Source: Membranipora membranacea
Taxonomy: Eukaryota; Bryozoa; Gymnolaemata; Cheilostomatida; Membraniporidae
Direction: 5' to 3'
Length of the DNA: 64,000 nucleotides
Assembly (NCBI GenBank): GCA_914767715.1
Contig: OU612067.1
Location: 8,182,001 to 8,246,000, forward strand
In this document: positions 11,001 through 22,318 of the stretch, in pieces
How positions within the stretch are numbered: the first letter of the stretch is position 1
Layout: each line of letters opens with the position of its first letter
Notes under the pieces: generated by a model
Told to the model about the DNA's origin: nothing
The model's input: only the letters and a program-made list of their open reading frames with translations
Databases searched by the model: none
Translations under genes and position numbers: made by a program

Positions 11001-14000
11001 TATGTACTCTATGACTGATATGCACAATAGTTAATCAAGTTCATGTGCTCAGGTTTCGTTTAACAAAATATTTACTATGTGTTCATGAAAGTTATTATGA
11101 CAACGGCTATACTTTCATTCAAGATGAATGATGACATGTCGTAAGAATCAATTTCACCTGCCCTGCAGAAAACCAGCAAAAAGAGCAAATTACTAAAAGC
11201 TGGGGAAGCACCCAGGATTGGAGTTTATAATAATGTGCCTCTAGCCTTGTAACTTCATAGTCCTTCCTTCTAGGCATCATTAGATAAAAATAGAAAGAGA
11301 GGGATCTTACAGCCTTGGAATTGTGAGTAACAAATTATGAAGGAAAAATGTGTGTCAAGTACATAAAATTATTCAATTTTTATAAAGAGAACTCAGCATG
11401 ACTTCATCTGCAGCGTCTATTTAGGCCCAGGCGTAGTGAATTCAACTTGTTATTTTTTCTGCTGATCTTGCAAACGAATATCTAAATTCATCATTTTATT
11501 TCAGTTTCATGAGAAGCTACAAAGAAAGAGTATGAAGCGACCACATAGGCTAGTCTCTATGGAGGAATACCTGACCGCACCCGGAAGGTATTCTAAGCTG
11601 TACTGTAAGGACCACCCTAGAGATGAGCTGACAGTAGCCTGTGCTCAATGTTATAAGACATTCTGTGTATATGATGGTTCTGATGTCTATCAGATATGCC
11701 CAAAAGCTAAAGCAGGTGAGTAGAAATAATTAGACCCAAAACCAATTTTTCCGGATTAATAAAGGTCAGAAACTGGCTTGATGATATTTGTGACATGCAG
11801 TGGCAGCTCAAAAAATTGATCACTCTTATTTTGATAAAATTGTGCTATTGGGAACGATTTGTAATTATGTGATTTTGTCTGCTACAAGATTTGGCTTCAC
11901 ATCACAATAGGATGACATGTTTATCTGAGGCCATAATTGTCATGGAATTCTGTTCCCCATTAAATTTCCTTGGGGTTGGTGGTGTAGTTATATGTATTTC
12001 CATTAAAATTGCAAAAAGAAAATGATGTTACTTGTATAGATTTGGTTAATTGATCATTTCGAAACGGTAGATCAGCATGACTTCTGAAACCATCCTCGTC
12101 TCAAATTTTTCAGCAATGCTCAAATCAATTTATTACTTTTGGTCAGGATTGCCCCACGAGATCCGACCTCTGCATGAGCTAGCTAGTGAGTTGCGAGGTA
12201 ATCTCTCTCACCAGGTAGACAAACTGAAAGAGAAGGTAAATAAAGTAAACCAGAATATCAAATCTGCATCCAGAGGGCTCGATGAGGCAGAGACACAACT
12301 GACAACTTTACATATGGAAATTGATCAGCACGCCCAAAAACTGGTGAGTGTCTCCTAAAGATAAGAAATAGGCATGACCCTGGCAAGAAATCAGGATTTT
12401 AATTATGAAAACATGATAATCTGTTTAGTGTGTTAGGCTCAGTGTGTGAGAAGTTTTGAAACTGAGCAAACATCTCCAGAGGATATTGGAAATATTTCAT
12501 TGCAAAGAGTGTGTTTAAACTGGAAACAAATAATAGATGGATTTGTATTAAATTTAATTGTAGATCACTGGGCTGAAAATTCACCTGATTATATTATAAG
12601 CAGTAGGTTTGGTGCTATGAAGATTACCAAGTTTTTCATAACACCAGCCAACACAAAGTGTATCTTTACAATAAAATAGAGAGCTGTGCATTGATGTCTG
12701 CTACAAGAAAGACATAATTCACTTCTACAGGTAGAAGAGGTGCTTCATCAAGCTGAGAAAAGCAAGGATGTATTCGAGGAGAACCACAAACAGACCGAGA
12801 GCTACTTATTGACTTACATGGTAGAGACTGATCTGACAATGTCAGAGCTTGATGACTTGTTCACCATCGGGCGGCAAACGGTGCTCAGGTCACATGATGT
12901 CGAGATATTTGAGAGATATGCTGACCTGCTAGGCGAGCTCAAAAACAAAATGGGAGACCAATCAGAGGAGATTACTCATAGTGTCAAGGCTGTTTACCTC
13001 AATAAGGGTTCGTATTCAGCCAAGTAGTATATCAATTTGTCTTTGAAAAGAGATAGGTACTTGTTGATCAAATATAAAGTATTTAAGAATTTCAAAGTTT
13101 TCTTGTGTTTGTTGACTTGTTTGGAAACGATGCAATTCATATCCTCATTTAACTGTAACCTTTCAACCGTAAAACCTTGATGTTTGCGTATCGCTACATT
13201 TATGTCGCCATATATTGTAGGGAAACCAGTAATTCATACTGACATCTATCCATCACTAAAACCTGGGCTTGATGACTGGATGTCGCACATCAATGAATGC
13301 AAGGTGAGAGATACATCGTTTAAGTCTAAGTCTTCATAGGGGAGAGGGTTGTCCCCTCTAGAGTACAAGTACTGGTACCCGTAACACTCAAGCCAAGCCC
13401 TATACTCTTGCTCCCTTGGATTCCGGCTACTCTTTTTATCAAAGAGGCAGAGAGGGATCTTTTTACTGCATGTTGAGCATGCAAAAACACAGTGGACCTC
13501 TGGTCTTTTTGGTCCTGTTCCGCACGGAATTGGCTAGAATGAATGGCATGCCAGTACCAAATCAAGAACGACTGCCGCGCTGGGATTTGAACCTGAACCT
13601 TACAGATCACAAGTCCGCATCCACAACCATCAGCCCACTCCTGACTGAGAAAATTGAGTAAAAGTAGTAGAGCCAGTTTGATCCATGCAATGATCAATCT
13701 TATCACTAATAACAATGGATTTGTTCTACTTGGCAGGAGTTGAAGTCCAAGATGGACTTTTCCTACAAAGAATTGCTTGAACATATGATGATATCAACTG
13801 GAGCTTTCAAACGAACTACAGAGTGGCTCAATAATGTGTTCCAGGTGTGTTCTGATTTAAGAACATTATGTAAAGCTATCTTCCGCTGATTTGAAGATGA
13901 GCTAGCATGAAATTTGTGTGTATCAAATCCTATTCTCCATTCTTTAAGTTATCATCCGAGCAAGTCTCAGAATTAGAATCCTATTCTGAGGAAATTGACC

Positions 14001-16022
14001 ATTATTCCGATCCAGCACTAATTATAAAGACTTGGTAGATCAGAAATGTGGGTTTATTTGCGCTGGGAGTAACATTATGGACAAAAAAAATTTCGAAGTG
14101 ACTTACTTTCACCAATTTGCTATGCTCAATTTTACATCCTAAAAACTTTGAGCTCAAGGTAATTACATCGATTTAAGCATGTTTTGTCAAGACAGGCTAC
14201 AGTGAGCCATATTTAATATCATAAATCTAGAAAAATCAATATTATCCAGTGCACCTAACTGTGGCAAACATTGTGATACTGTAAAATAACTAAAAATCGA
14301 ACCCAGTGATAAGAATTAGTGGTCAAAATTCTTGTATTCCGACATATTTTCAAAAATCCAACAGCAGAGTCAAATATGATTGCAGAATGTGTAGCTATAA
14401 AGATTTTCAAAAGAAATAAATATTGACTGAGAAAAATTGCTAAATATATATGAGTCATTATTGATGGGTAGGGCATTGTTTAGGGCAATGATAACGATAC
14501 TCTGTTGATTCAAATTTATGGTGTTATTGGCGCTCGAACCCAGGACCAATGACTTCGAGATTTAGGTTTAACCATTGCACCATGGGATTTGAGTAGTAAG
14601 ATGTAGTGCAGCGGTTGTGTCATTTACTGGTGAACAATTGGTCCTGTGTTCAAGCTCCACTAGCACCATACCTTTGAATCAACAAGTATCAATCAAGTAT
14701 TGTTATTATAGTAATAAATTATGAAATCCCTATCCCTGTTGCTATGACCAAATCTTTTAAAGCCTCTTGGTTCCAAATGCCAATTGACATTCAATGCTTG
14801 TAAAATTCAAGATAATGTCATGCTAGCAAGGCTTCAACAAAATCATTGAGCAGTCAACAAAATCATTAGAGAGGTTTTTTTAAATCTCATAGTTTTCTTC
14901 TCCTGATTCCGAAAGGTGGAGTCACACAAGTTTTATTTCAATGTTCAGTTTTCAGTTTGTGATTCAATGTTACATGCCGATAGGAAACATAATTTCTGAT
15001 GCTCATGTACCTTGACAGACTAATGCTGTTGCTCAAAAATAAAACAAGAAACATTTCCACCTGGGAACTAGAGTCTCAAATCCTTTCATGCTTCTGATAT
15101 GACATGAGAGTTTCATAATAAAAGTTGATGTTTGTTCAACAGCTTACATGAACATTATTGACTTGGATGGTGACATGGCACCGGTTGTTAGTCGGGGTAT
15201 CATTGCATGGTTTGTTATTCATACACATGAGCCCCTGAGCTTAACTAATCCTAGTTTATGATTTAAAGAAGGAACTAGAAGAAATGAAACGAAAAGAAGA
15301 TGATATGGAGAAGGATTATCAATCCCTGACTGATGAAGCTTTAGATAAACTCAAAGGAAGTTCTGTGGATGATGACTTGAGCATAGACTCTTTTGCATAT
15401 AGGTAAATTCAACATATCTTATCTGTCTATAGCCATGAATATTGGTTATGATTTAGACCTACAAATTGTAATCCAGTATTATGTCTATATAGAAAAAACA
15501 GTAAAAAGATATTCTTTGCTTAAAATACACATATGAAAGCACATTTTGCATATATGCCTACTTTATATTGTTCCATATTGCAGATGGCACAATGATATTT
15601 TGAAGTCTGAGTGTGATAGACAGATTACTCATCTTAGACTCAATCAGAAACAGTCTCAGCTGGACGCCTATCAGCAAACCAGTCGTAAAGAAATACAGAA
15701 GCTTGAGGATAAGATGTTGGCTGCAGCTCTCAGAGCTGAGACTGAGAAAGGAGCATGGGCCAGAGAGAAGCAGATGATGAAAAATGAGAATGAAGCTGAA
15801 ATAAAGAGGCTTTTGGAAACAGCTAAGGCTGAGAATGCAGCATGGGCCGGAGAGAAGCAGATGATGAAAAATGAGAATGAAGCTGACATAAAGAGGCTTG
15901 TGAACATGATCCCCAATTATACATTTCAAATGTGGACTGAAGACTGTGCAGAAAGAAGGAGAAATGAGCTTTTTATAAAATTATTCATGGATGAAATTAG
16001 AACCGATTTGATTTTTTTTTAA
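8064..16022 (+). CDS. TRIM-like RING / B-box / coiled-coil protein, nine exons, 605 aa
   Basis: Exons: 8064-8233, 8691-8856, 11505-11715, 12114-12343, 12731-13007, 13221-13303, 13737-13844, 15269-15402, 15584-16022. All introns are GT-AG and every junction keeps frame. The start is the first ATG ahead of the RING. Residues 13-56 form a C3HC4 RING (C13, C16, C31, H33, C36, C39, C53, C56). Residues 84-110 form a first B-box (CDLC...CIDCEHKLCDED). Residues 146-169 look like a second B-box (C146, H149, C158, C161, C166, D169) without the usual last histidines. From about residue 185 the protein is charged and coiled-coil rich. A duplicated 29-residue unit (WAREKQMMKNENEAEIKRL, then WAGEKQMMKNENEADIKRL) lies near the C terminus. 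RING proteins of this layout are usually E3 ubiquitin ligases; substrate unknown. No NHL, B30.2 or other C-terminal domain is seen. Confidence 0.85.
8978..9430. repeat. 453-bp direct repeat, copy 1 (intron 2 of the TRIM-like gene)
   Basis: This segment and 9673-10125 align end to end with equal length, starting GTAGTTTTT and ending ACAGGTA. They diverge by many substitutions, so the duplication is old. Both lie in one intron, 695 bp apart start to start. Confidence 0.8.
9525..9672 (-). pseudogene. Cys-rich C-terminal scrap of a transposon protein
   Basis: On the minus strand a frame reads GGCSCLKAGLHCTQLCGFL, an in-frame TAA, then CDNGRDDTQQDEYDQITGDE and a stop (9527-9525). The C-x-C-x4-GL-x-C-x3-C pattern plus acidic tail recalls, from memory, the C-terminal end of proteins encoded by invertebrate mobile elements. 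It fills the gap between the two 453-bp repeats, so all three may belong to one decayed element. Confidence 0.4.
9673..10125. repeat. 453-bp direct repeat, copy 2
   Basis: Partner of 8978-9430, same orientation. Neither copy carries a convincing open frame. Could be long terminal repeats of a degraded element or a segmental duplication. Confidence 0.8.
10476..10622. mobile_element. Foldback element with 42-bp arms and 11-bp flanking direct repeats
   Basis: Arms 10497-10538 and 10563-10604 are reverse complements with one non-matching pair (42 bp), around a 24-base loop. Within each arm the word CAGTGGTC is repeated. The structure is flanked by the direct repeat GTGATTTGGAC at 10476-10486 and 10612-10622, which looks like a target-site duplication. 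It lies in intron 2 of the TRIM-like gene. Confidence 0.8.
13322..13645 (-). mobile_element. tRNA-derived SINE, family A, in an intron
   Basis: On the minus strand an A-box-like TGGGCTGATGGTTG and a B-box GGTTCAAATCC (about 13590) precede a body matching the copy at 1122-1375. It lies in intron 6 of the TRIM-like gene, antisense. An open frame of 152 codons across it is incidental. Confidence 0.75.
14505..14682. repeat. Head-to-head pair of tRNA-like SINE heads forming an imperfect inverted repeat
   Basis: A minus-strand tRNA-like head (about 14530-14585, B-box GGGTTCGAGCGCC) faces a plus-strand one (about 14600-14665, A-box TAGTGCAGCGGTT, B-box GTGTTCAAGCTCC). The two outer ends share TTGATTCAAA in inverted orientation and the arms align over roughly 80 bases. 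It sits in intron 7 of the TRIM-like gene. Confidence 0.6.
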
Positions 16023-16109
16023 TGAAGGATGTTTTTTTTTATTCAATATTTCCCGGACCACACAGAGGTTGAACATACAATAACTAGACAATTTTCTTCT
16101 AATATATAT

Positions 16110-16115
16110 AATAAA
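16110..16115 (+). terminator. Probable polyadenylation signal of the TRIM-like gene
   Basis: AATAAA lies 88 bases after the stop codon, in AT-rich sequence. Placement fits; no transcript evidence. Confidence 0.45.
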
Positions 16116-16272
16116 CTTTTATTGTCAATCTACAATCATCTTTAGGAATGTTTTCCATGCAGTACAATAAGGAACAGCGGAGAGAAAAAGAAAAAAAATA
16201 CACTAGTAATAAAAACTAATAAGATTTATATTGCTTTGATAGTTGTTGTTTAAAATGAGATAGTTTGTTTGC

Positions 16273-16620
16273 TTAGCGTATCTGAACTGGTAAAGAGTTA
16301 AAAGTTGTAGTGATTTTTTGTCTTAATTGATCGCTGTAATAATGTAATAGATGTTTGTCTCTAAAAAAAGTTTTAGAGCTAGGTGGAATAGATCCTTCCA
16401 AAAGGGAGTCAGGTGCCATCGAATGCAAAATTTGAAAACCAAAAATACAGGTTAAATGATTAGCAAGGAGAGGAAAAGGAATCAGACCAGGAGATGTATG
16501 TAATTCTCTTGTATCGATAAGATGATACGTGATGTGGTTGACAATTGCTATTAGGCAGAAAGCTCTCTTTTGGAGCAAATATATTCTTTCAAGAATATAT
16601 TGTGGTAATCTATATTAGTG
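16273..16620 (-). pseudogene. Non-LTR retrotransposon fragment, C-terminal end of the reverse transcriptase ORF
   Basis: The minus-strand frame reads LLQKRAFCLIA..., then ...ANHLTCIFGFQILH..., and ends ...TTTFNSLPVQIR. The 'QKRA-x-R/C-L-I' start and the 'F/W-NSLP' end are typical of the region after the reverse transcriptase domain in CR1/L2/Jockey-like elements. About 100 codons survive; no catalytic motif is present. It is a 5'-truncated relic downstream of the TRIM-like gene. Confidence 0.7.
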
Positions 16621-18474
16621 TACGATTCTAATGAATAGAAGACACTCAAAATGTTCATACAATGTAAGGCCTGGGAGATGAATATCCCTCAGGAACCCAG
16701 GCAGATTACTATATTATATGGAATAGTTAGTCCATTGCACATCAGGGCCAGAGGTTGGCGGTTCATTTCGTAACAGAGATTTTGAGTTGAATACCATGAC
16801 ACCAAAAATTGGGGGTGACTAAGCAATTATATTTTGGTGCTAAATTTTAGATACAAACATGTATGGTTTTTTTTTTTAATTTGACCACCTGTGATGTCAA
16901 GGACATGCTACCACAACAGACATTGTGCATTATGTCAGTAGGGAAAGGGGTGAAGATAGATCCGTCTCTCCATTATAATTGATGGTCATCATTTTAGCTC
17001 CAGTGACATATTGAGGTATGAGTATCCCATAATGCTATATTGAGTAATTATAACCCATACCATGGTTGAAACTTGGGCTCATGTGGGAGGTAGCAACCAT
17101 ACTACTGCAACCGTAGAAAAGTCTGGCTTGGGATCTTGTCTGTAGTAGTCAATCAAATGTGGAGATGTCATATAGGTAATTGTCATACAGTGACAAGCAA
17201 ATGCTTGTGGCAAGAACCTACCACACTGATCGATGTTGACTTTTTCTTAGTTTAAATTAATCATTACAATCCTTTCATATTTCAATGTCAATAACAGATC
17301 TGTAGGAAGATTTGTACTTTGTATGATAGATGTACAAACCGTTTTTGGCCATAATTCATGAAGCTTTGAAGTGTCCATTTTTTCTTGTCATTCTGTGCAA
17401 ACAAGTATACATAAAATTTAGCTTTAACCATTTGTGATCAGAGCTATGTTGTGCTAAAAACTTGTTCTGTTCAGTTCAGCACCTATAATTTCATGAAAGT
17501 TCAACTTCATGTGAATGTTTATAGTTTTAACAGTGAAAAAAATCTCAATTGAATTTAGTTACATGTTTTTCAAAGCATTTGAAATTCAAAGTGGGATATT
17601 AAGTACACTTCAGGTTTCAATTAGATTCATTTCAGCTCTAAAATATGTTGTTATGCGAGTTTATCATCAGTTATAGGTTTATCAGCAGTGTAAAATTTAC
17701 GATCAAACTGGGTCCACAGATAATAACATCCCTAAAAATATGGAGCTGTCGCTATCCCCATGAGAAATATGTTCTTGAAACTTTGAATTGGGCGGCTTTG
17801 AAATTTGCATAATTGTTATTAGAGCCATAGACTACTAATTGGTAAAGTGAGGAATGATAAAAGATGAAAATTGAAATCAGCTGACTGTTTGATTGACCCA
17901 TCAAAATAATGTGCAAATATTTTTGAGTTGTTTATTTGGTTATAATAAATTCCAAAAAGTAAATAATATAGCTGACATTCGATCAGTCTTTAATAACTTT
18001 GGATAATTTCCATTTTTGTTAGCAACTCTATTACATTATATTGCAGAATTCCTTAATATAAGCTTGGATGTGATTTTCTAGTTATGACTAAATCAAATGC
18101 CAATGAAAAAGTTTCTGAACAAAGATTGTTGACCAAACATAAAGATATGAACATTTTAGTCACATTACTGATGGTATCTTAGTATCTTAGTATCTCATTG
18201 ACTAAAACAGGAATCAAGCGAGAAATATTTGCTCAAGTCCTTGTCAGCCTACTTGTTTGCCAAGGCGTTTTGATCACATTCTAGGGTAGATTAATTATGC
18301 GATGGATCCCGCAAATCACTGCACAGTCAGTTTTTATCCCAAGGGAGTTTCTTTGCAGCCCTGCTGTTTATTGGGTAGGAATACACAAGTTGTAAATGTT
18401 AATGTTATCGATTCTGCTTTTATTTATAACTCTGACTATAATCACCCCGATTTACATAAATGCTGTTGTCAGAG
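16621..18474. other. Intergenic, nothing recognised
   Basis: AT-rich with short homopolymer runs. No exon with splice signals, no tRNA-like boxes and no long repeat noticed. An open frame starting 18302 has no protein-like character before the ATG at 18475. Confidence 0.45.
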
Positions 18475-20938
18475 ATGGAAGCAGTTGATCTTAGAGATAT
18501 TGCTGAAAACCTTGAGACTGAAGTTGTCATACATACATACAATTAGAGGATGGAGACTTGGGAAAAGAATATCATGATAATTTTTCTGAAGGGAAAGAGG
18601 GGAACATTCAACCTAATATTTCTGGAGACAATGTAGATGTTGATCAAGCTCTGATCAGGTATTGAGGCTGAGGACCAAGCTGATGACGATATTGGGTTTC
18701 AAACAAAGTTCAAGAAGTACTTTGCTTACAGAGTTCGAACCGGGAGAGAAAGTGGAGAACCAGCAAAGGCTAAACCGTTCTTGCAGACTTTGTTAATAAC
18801 TCATCATCGCATGTAGCCAAGCTTATTTATAGTTCACCCGGTGAGTAACTTAAGATATACATATATATATGTATATATGTATATATTATTCACAAGCTTC
18901 CTTGCCTTATTTGTGCAACTCTTGAGTCTTGTATCACTAAGAAAATGGTTGAAATAGTTAAATGTGTACTCCTATAGAAAATTCGCTCCATTACGGAAAT
19001 ACTGGACAAGTTGTTATTTGTTCATGAGTTAAATTGTTTGTTAGTCTGAGCCCCGATACTTTTGCCCACCGCCTGACGGCCCCCTGCGGGGGAAGGTTTG
19101 AGAACAATGCAGGATCTTGCTGGAGTTGTCTGTTCTTAGATATTATAAGTTATAAAGGGGAGCACTAAAACTGCAATATCTATTGATTTCTATTCACGCC
19201 ACCTACTATATTGCTCCAGGTATGAGAGTTTTCCAGTCAGACTCTTGGAAAAGTAGCCTCATGTTTGGGCAATGCACATGAGCAGAGATATTCACTGCTA
19301 AGTGGTGAAGAAAATCTCAGCCAGAAGATTGCGATACATATATGATGATGAAAATATTAGCAATTGCAGGAGTTTTTGTCTCATTTCTGTTAATGGAAGC
19401 CTTAGACTAGTTCAAAGTGCCACACGACAACACCAAACTAGGCAATTGACTTGAACATTGCCATTCCATTTTACTGAAATGAAAATCAATAAATGATATC
19501 ATGTCAAACGATCCATTCGTAGACCAAACAGTTTATTTGTCTTGTCAACATACACACACATGCCCACACACACACACGTGCACACAGATGTACACGCGGG
19601 CCAAGGGCACACACGTGCACACTCACTACTCACAAAAAATATACTTTATTTATTATGATATTGGGGCTTCAATAACAAAGCTGGGATAACAAGACCAGGT
19701 GGAACAATCACTTAGAGAGAGCGTTTAAGAAAAGATTACTCCTCGTTAACTTGGCGGGTGGATGGTTTGATTGATTCATTCCAGGCAAAGGTGAAACTCC
19801 CTATCATATTTCATTTACTTTACTACATTATATCATAGGATTGGAGTTAGTGTTGAATGTTGAAAAAGATAAGTACTTTTATGGTGATAGAAATATCGAG
19901 CCAGCACAGTGGGTTGGAGCTGTTATTAAGGTTACTCCGCCTCAACAAGCTCCAATGCCTGAAACTGGTACTGTTCGTGTTGAGCCTAATACACAGACCA
20001 AAATAGTGGCTAAACGGGTAAGAAATGTCATAGACGATTGACATTTGTACAAATGAGCAATCGGCTTTTTGGTGCCACAGTCTCTGTGATGGGTGGGCTA
20101 CTCATTGATAGATAATTTTCTCCCCAAACATTTCAACACTTTTCACCTTAAATGGGCAACAGGACAAAAAACAAATATATAACAATTCAATTCAAAGATA
20201 ATGAGCACTGATATTCATTCTTTAAGAGCAAACTTCAGAGGATTCCTGAAGAACAAGGGTATGGAGGCAGTGACGTATATGAGTATCCTGAATTGCTTCT
20301 CTCAAAAGATGGTTATTCAAAAATTGAGTGCCGCAGGGGTTGTTTACAAAATGTGGTATGTTACAAACTATAAAAGCACTCTGATATTTACCTAATGTGT
20401 CATGATAGCCAAAGTAAGTAAAGATGTCATGTTTTTTGTGAGAAAAAAAGAGCATCACTGAGATATGTGTGTCTCATTTGCCGTCTCATCTCTTCTAGAT
20501 TGAAAAGCTGAAATTTGGATAACCGTTACCAATATGTTTAGACCATAAATTCCTGCAAGAGAATGCCTTTGAATCATCAAGTCAGTCAGTCTATTCAGCT
20601 TATCGAATGGAAACACAAACCTAAAAACTTAAAGTTAGAAGATGGATATTGATTGCATGTCTTACAGATTGCTGGAAGGAAATATGGGACCGACACAATG
20701 GAGTACCACAATGCGACAAATGTAGGGATACATGCAAGTAAGTAGTCACTGCCTGTCCCTAGTAGTGTAATTTTGCATAATACCAAAAAAAGCTGAATTA
20801 TGAAAACTGCTTTCCTGTGTGAGTTCTTAAACACTGAGCTTTCAAGCTCTATTTTTCTAATAACAATTTACAGCTGGTAAAAATATAGGTGAAACAAAAG
20901 TCTTCTACCAAGAAAGTTCAATTGAAAGGAAGATTTAA
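18475..20938 (+). pseudogene. Unrecognised multi-exon gene; first exon frameshifted, later exons intact
   Basis: From ATG 18475 the reading MEAVDLRDIAENLETEVV is cut by TAG 18544 beside a CATA repeat. The protein-like reading then shifts frame three times (near 18542 to LEDGDLGKEYHD..., near 18660 to IEAEDQADDDIGFQTKFKKY, near 18784 to DFVNNSSSHVAKLIYSSP), ending at a GTGAGT donor after 18840. Further exons 19839-20017, 20227-20355, 20668-20737 and 20874-20938 have GT-AG borders and matching phases, ending in TAA. Stretches include KDKYFYGDRNIEPAQWVGAV, GYGGSDVYEYPELLLSKDGY and IGETKVFYQESSIERKI. I recognise no domain. It may be a recent pseudogene, or the indels may be assembly errors in a real gene. 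Confidence 0.5.
19548..19630. repeat. CA-rich microsatellite
   Basis: Interrupted (CA)n with GCACAC and ACGTGC variants, in the first intron of the unrecognised gene. Confidence 0.8.
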
Positions 20939-21584
20939 AATATTCTAGTCAACATAGATGAGCCATGAGATGTCACTTTTTTTGTAGCCAGACCATGTAT
21001 GATATACAGACAGGCAGAGTGACATGGCCTTCTTGACAAGCGGTCATGGCGGGTAACCTGCCAGTGTAGAGTGAATAAGGAGTACACCAGTGTAGATTAG
21101 CAGACTTGATTGGCCCATTTGACATTTAATTTGAGATAAATTAATGTAATGATGGTAGCTGCAATGAAAGGGGCTCCGTTTGAAAGTTTGAAACACCAGG
21201 ACTCTTGCGTGATTTGATGGCTGGTGATTGACTATTGGCAAAATGCTATGATCTCATACCTAATTAACAAGTCGCACAAACGCAACTCAAGCATGAATGG
21301 TCATGCTTGTTTGAATGGCCATGGATTGTTTGGTCATTGGATGGTATTGGATGGCATTGGATGGTCATTGGATTGTTTGAATGGTCGTTCTTGGTTGAGC
21401 AAGACATGCTCAACAGGATATTAATTGAGGGTAAATTCCCATGCAAATGAAAGCTAAGATGTGTTACACTTATTTTTAAGGAGGGTGATACAAACGACAT
21501 GGCCAATAACAGAACAATTTCTGTACTTCCGATTTTATCAAAATCATAAGAAAAAATATAATAAAAAAATAAAAAAATATATTC
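20939..21584. other. Intergenic with a short ATTGGATGG tandem patch
   Basis: No gene seen. At about 21331-21390 the word ATTGGATGG(T/C) is repeated several times. The complementary open frames here are by-products of that repeat. Confidence 0.5.
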
Positions 21585-22256
21585 ACAACTAAACTGCTAC
21601 CTTGATAAAACAATTTACTTCACCCTGTGCAATCCGGATTTAGGCCTGGATTTCCATGTTCAGATGCAATTCACAAAATCATTTCAGAATGTATGAATTC
21701 CAAAGCACAAGGCTACTTCATATCACTTATCTTTTTGGATTTTAAAGTCATTTCAGTTAGTTATGTCCTGCTAGATGCTCTTATTAAGAGAGATTGCTAT
21801 AACATATATTTCCTTCATCCTTCAACTAACACAGAGGTATGTGAAAATAATGTTAACTGCAACTTTCACTGACAACTTGCTAGATAAAAAGTCGAAAATG
21901 TGTTGGTTTTTTTCTGTTAATTCCTATGTTTATATTTCCCATTCTTTTATTATTTAGATTTCATATATTCATATCTCACTTCCCACTCAGTAAACTCAGT
22001 ATTGACACCTTGCCATGTCAAAGTTCTGGTTGACAGATGCAGATTGGAGTGTCATAGGTTATCCAAGCTGAAACATAATGGTATATGCAAAGCAAACCTT
22101 CTGCATGCCTACAAGACAAACGGCATCTCTGTCATCAGATATGCCGCACCAGTATGGTTTCCTTTCATCTCGCAAAATAATCAGGATCTGATAGCAACTG
22201 TACAGATATTGGCAGTACCAGTAACATTGGGCCACTTTATGATGACCTTCAAATGA
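21585..22256 (+). pseudogene. Non-LTR retrotransposon fragment (reverse transcriptase pieces)
   Basis: Two pieces of a reverse transcriptase ORF survive. About 21585-21760 reads LLHPVQSGFRPGFPCSDAI...IFLDFK, matching the conserved 'Q-x-GFR...A' and 'LD' region. About 22060-22256 reads KLKHNGICKANLLHAYKT... then YAAPVWFPF, the post-RT 'Y-APVW' segment. The catalytic YADD block between them is missing. It is a deleted, dead copy. Confidence 0.7.
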
Positions 22257-22270
22257 CATGCATCTTCTAC

Positions 22271-22318
22271 CAATGAACTAAACCTTTAGTTTTATTGCTA
22301 AAGGGGTTTAGTTCATTG
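22271..22318. repeat. Hairpin just downstream of the LINE relic
   Basis: CAATGAACTAAACC...TTTA pairs with TAAA..GGTTTAGTTCATTG around a 10-base loop, with two extra bases on one side. It starts 15 bases after the end of the retrotransposon frame and may be its 3' hairpin. Confidence 0.6.

Noticed and set aside
13326-13784. 152-codon minus-strand ORF
   Set aside because: It runs across a SINE and two exons of the plus-strand gene; not conserved with the other SINE copy.
20499-20522. Alternative last exon of the unrecognised gene (IEKLKFG then stop)
   Set aside because: It fits the phase, but exons 20668-20737 and 20874-20938 also fit, have stronger donor/acceptor signals and give a longer protein.
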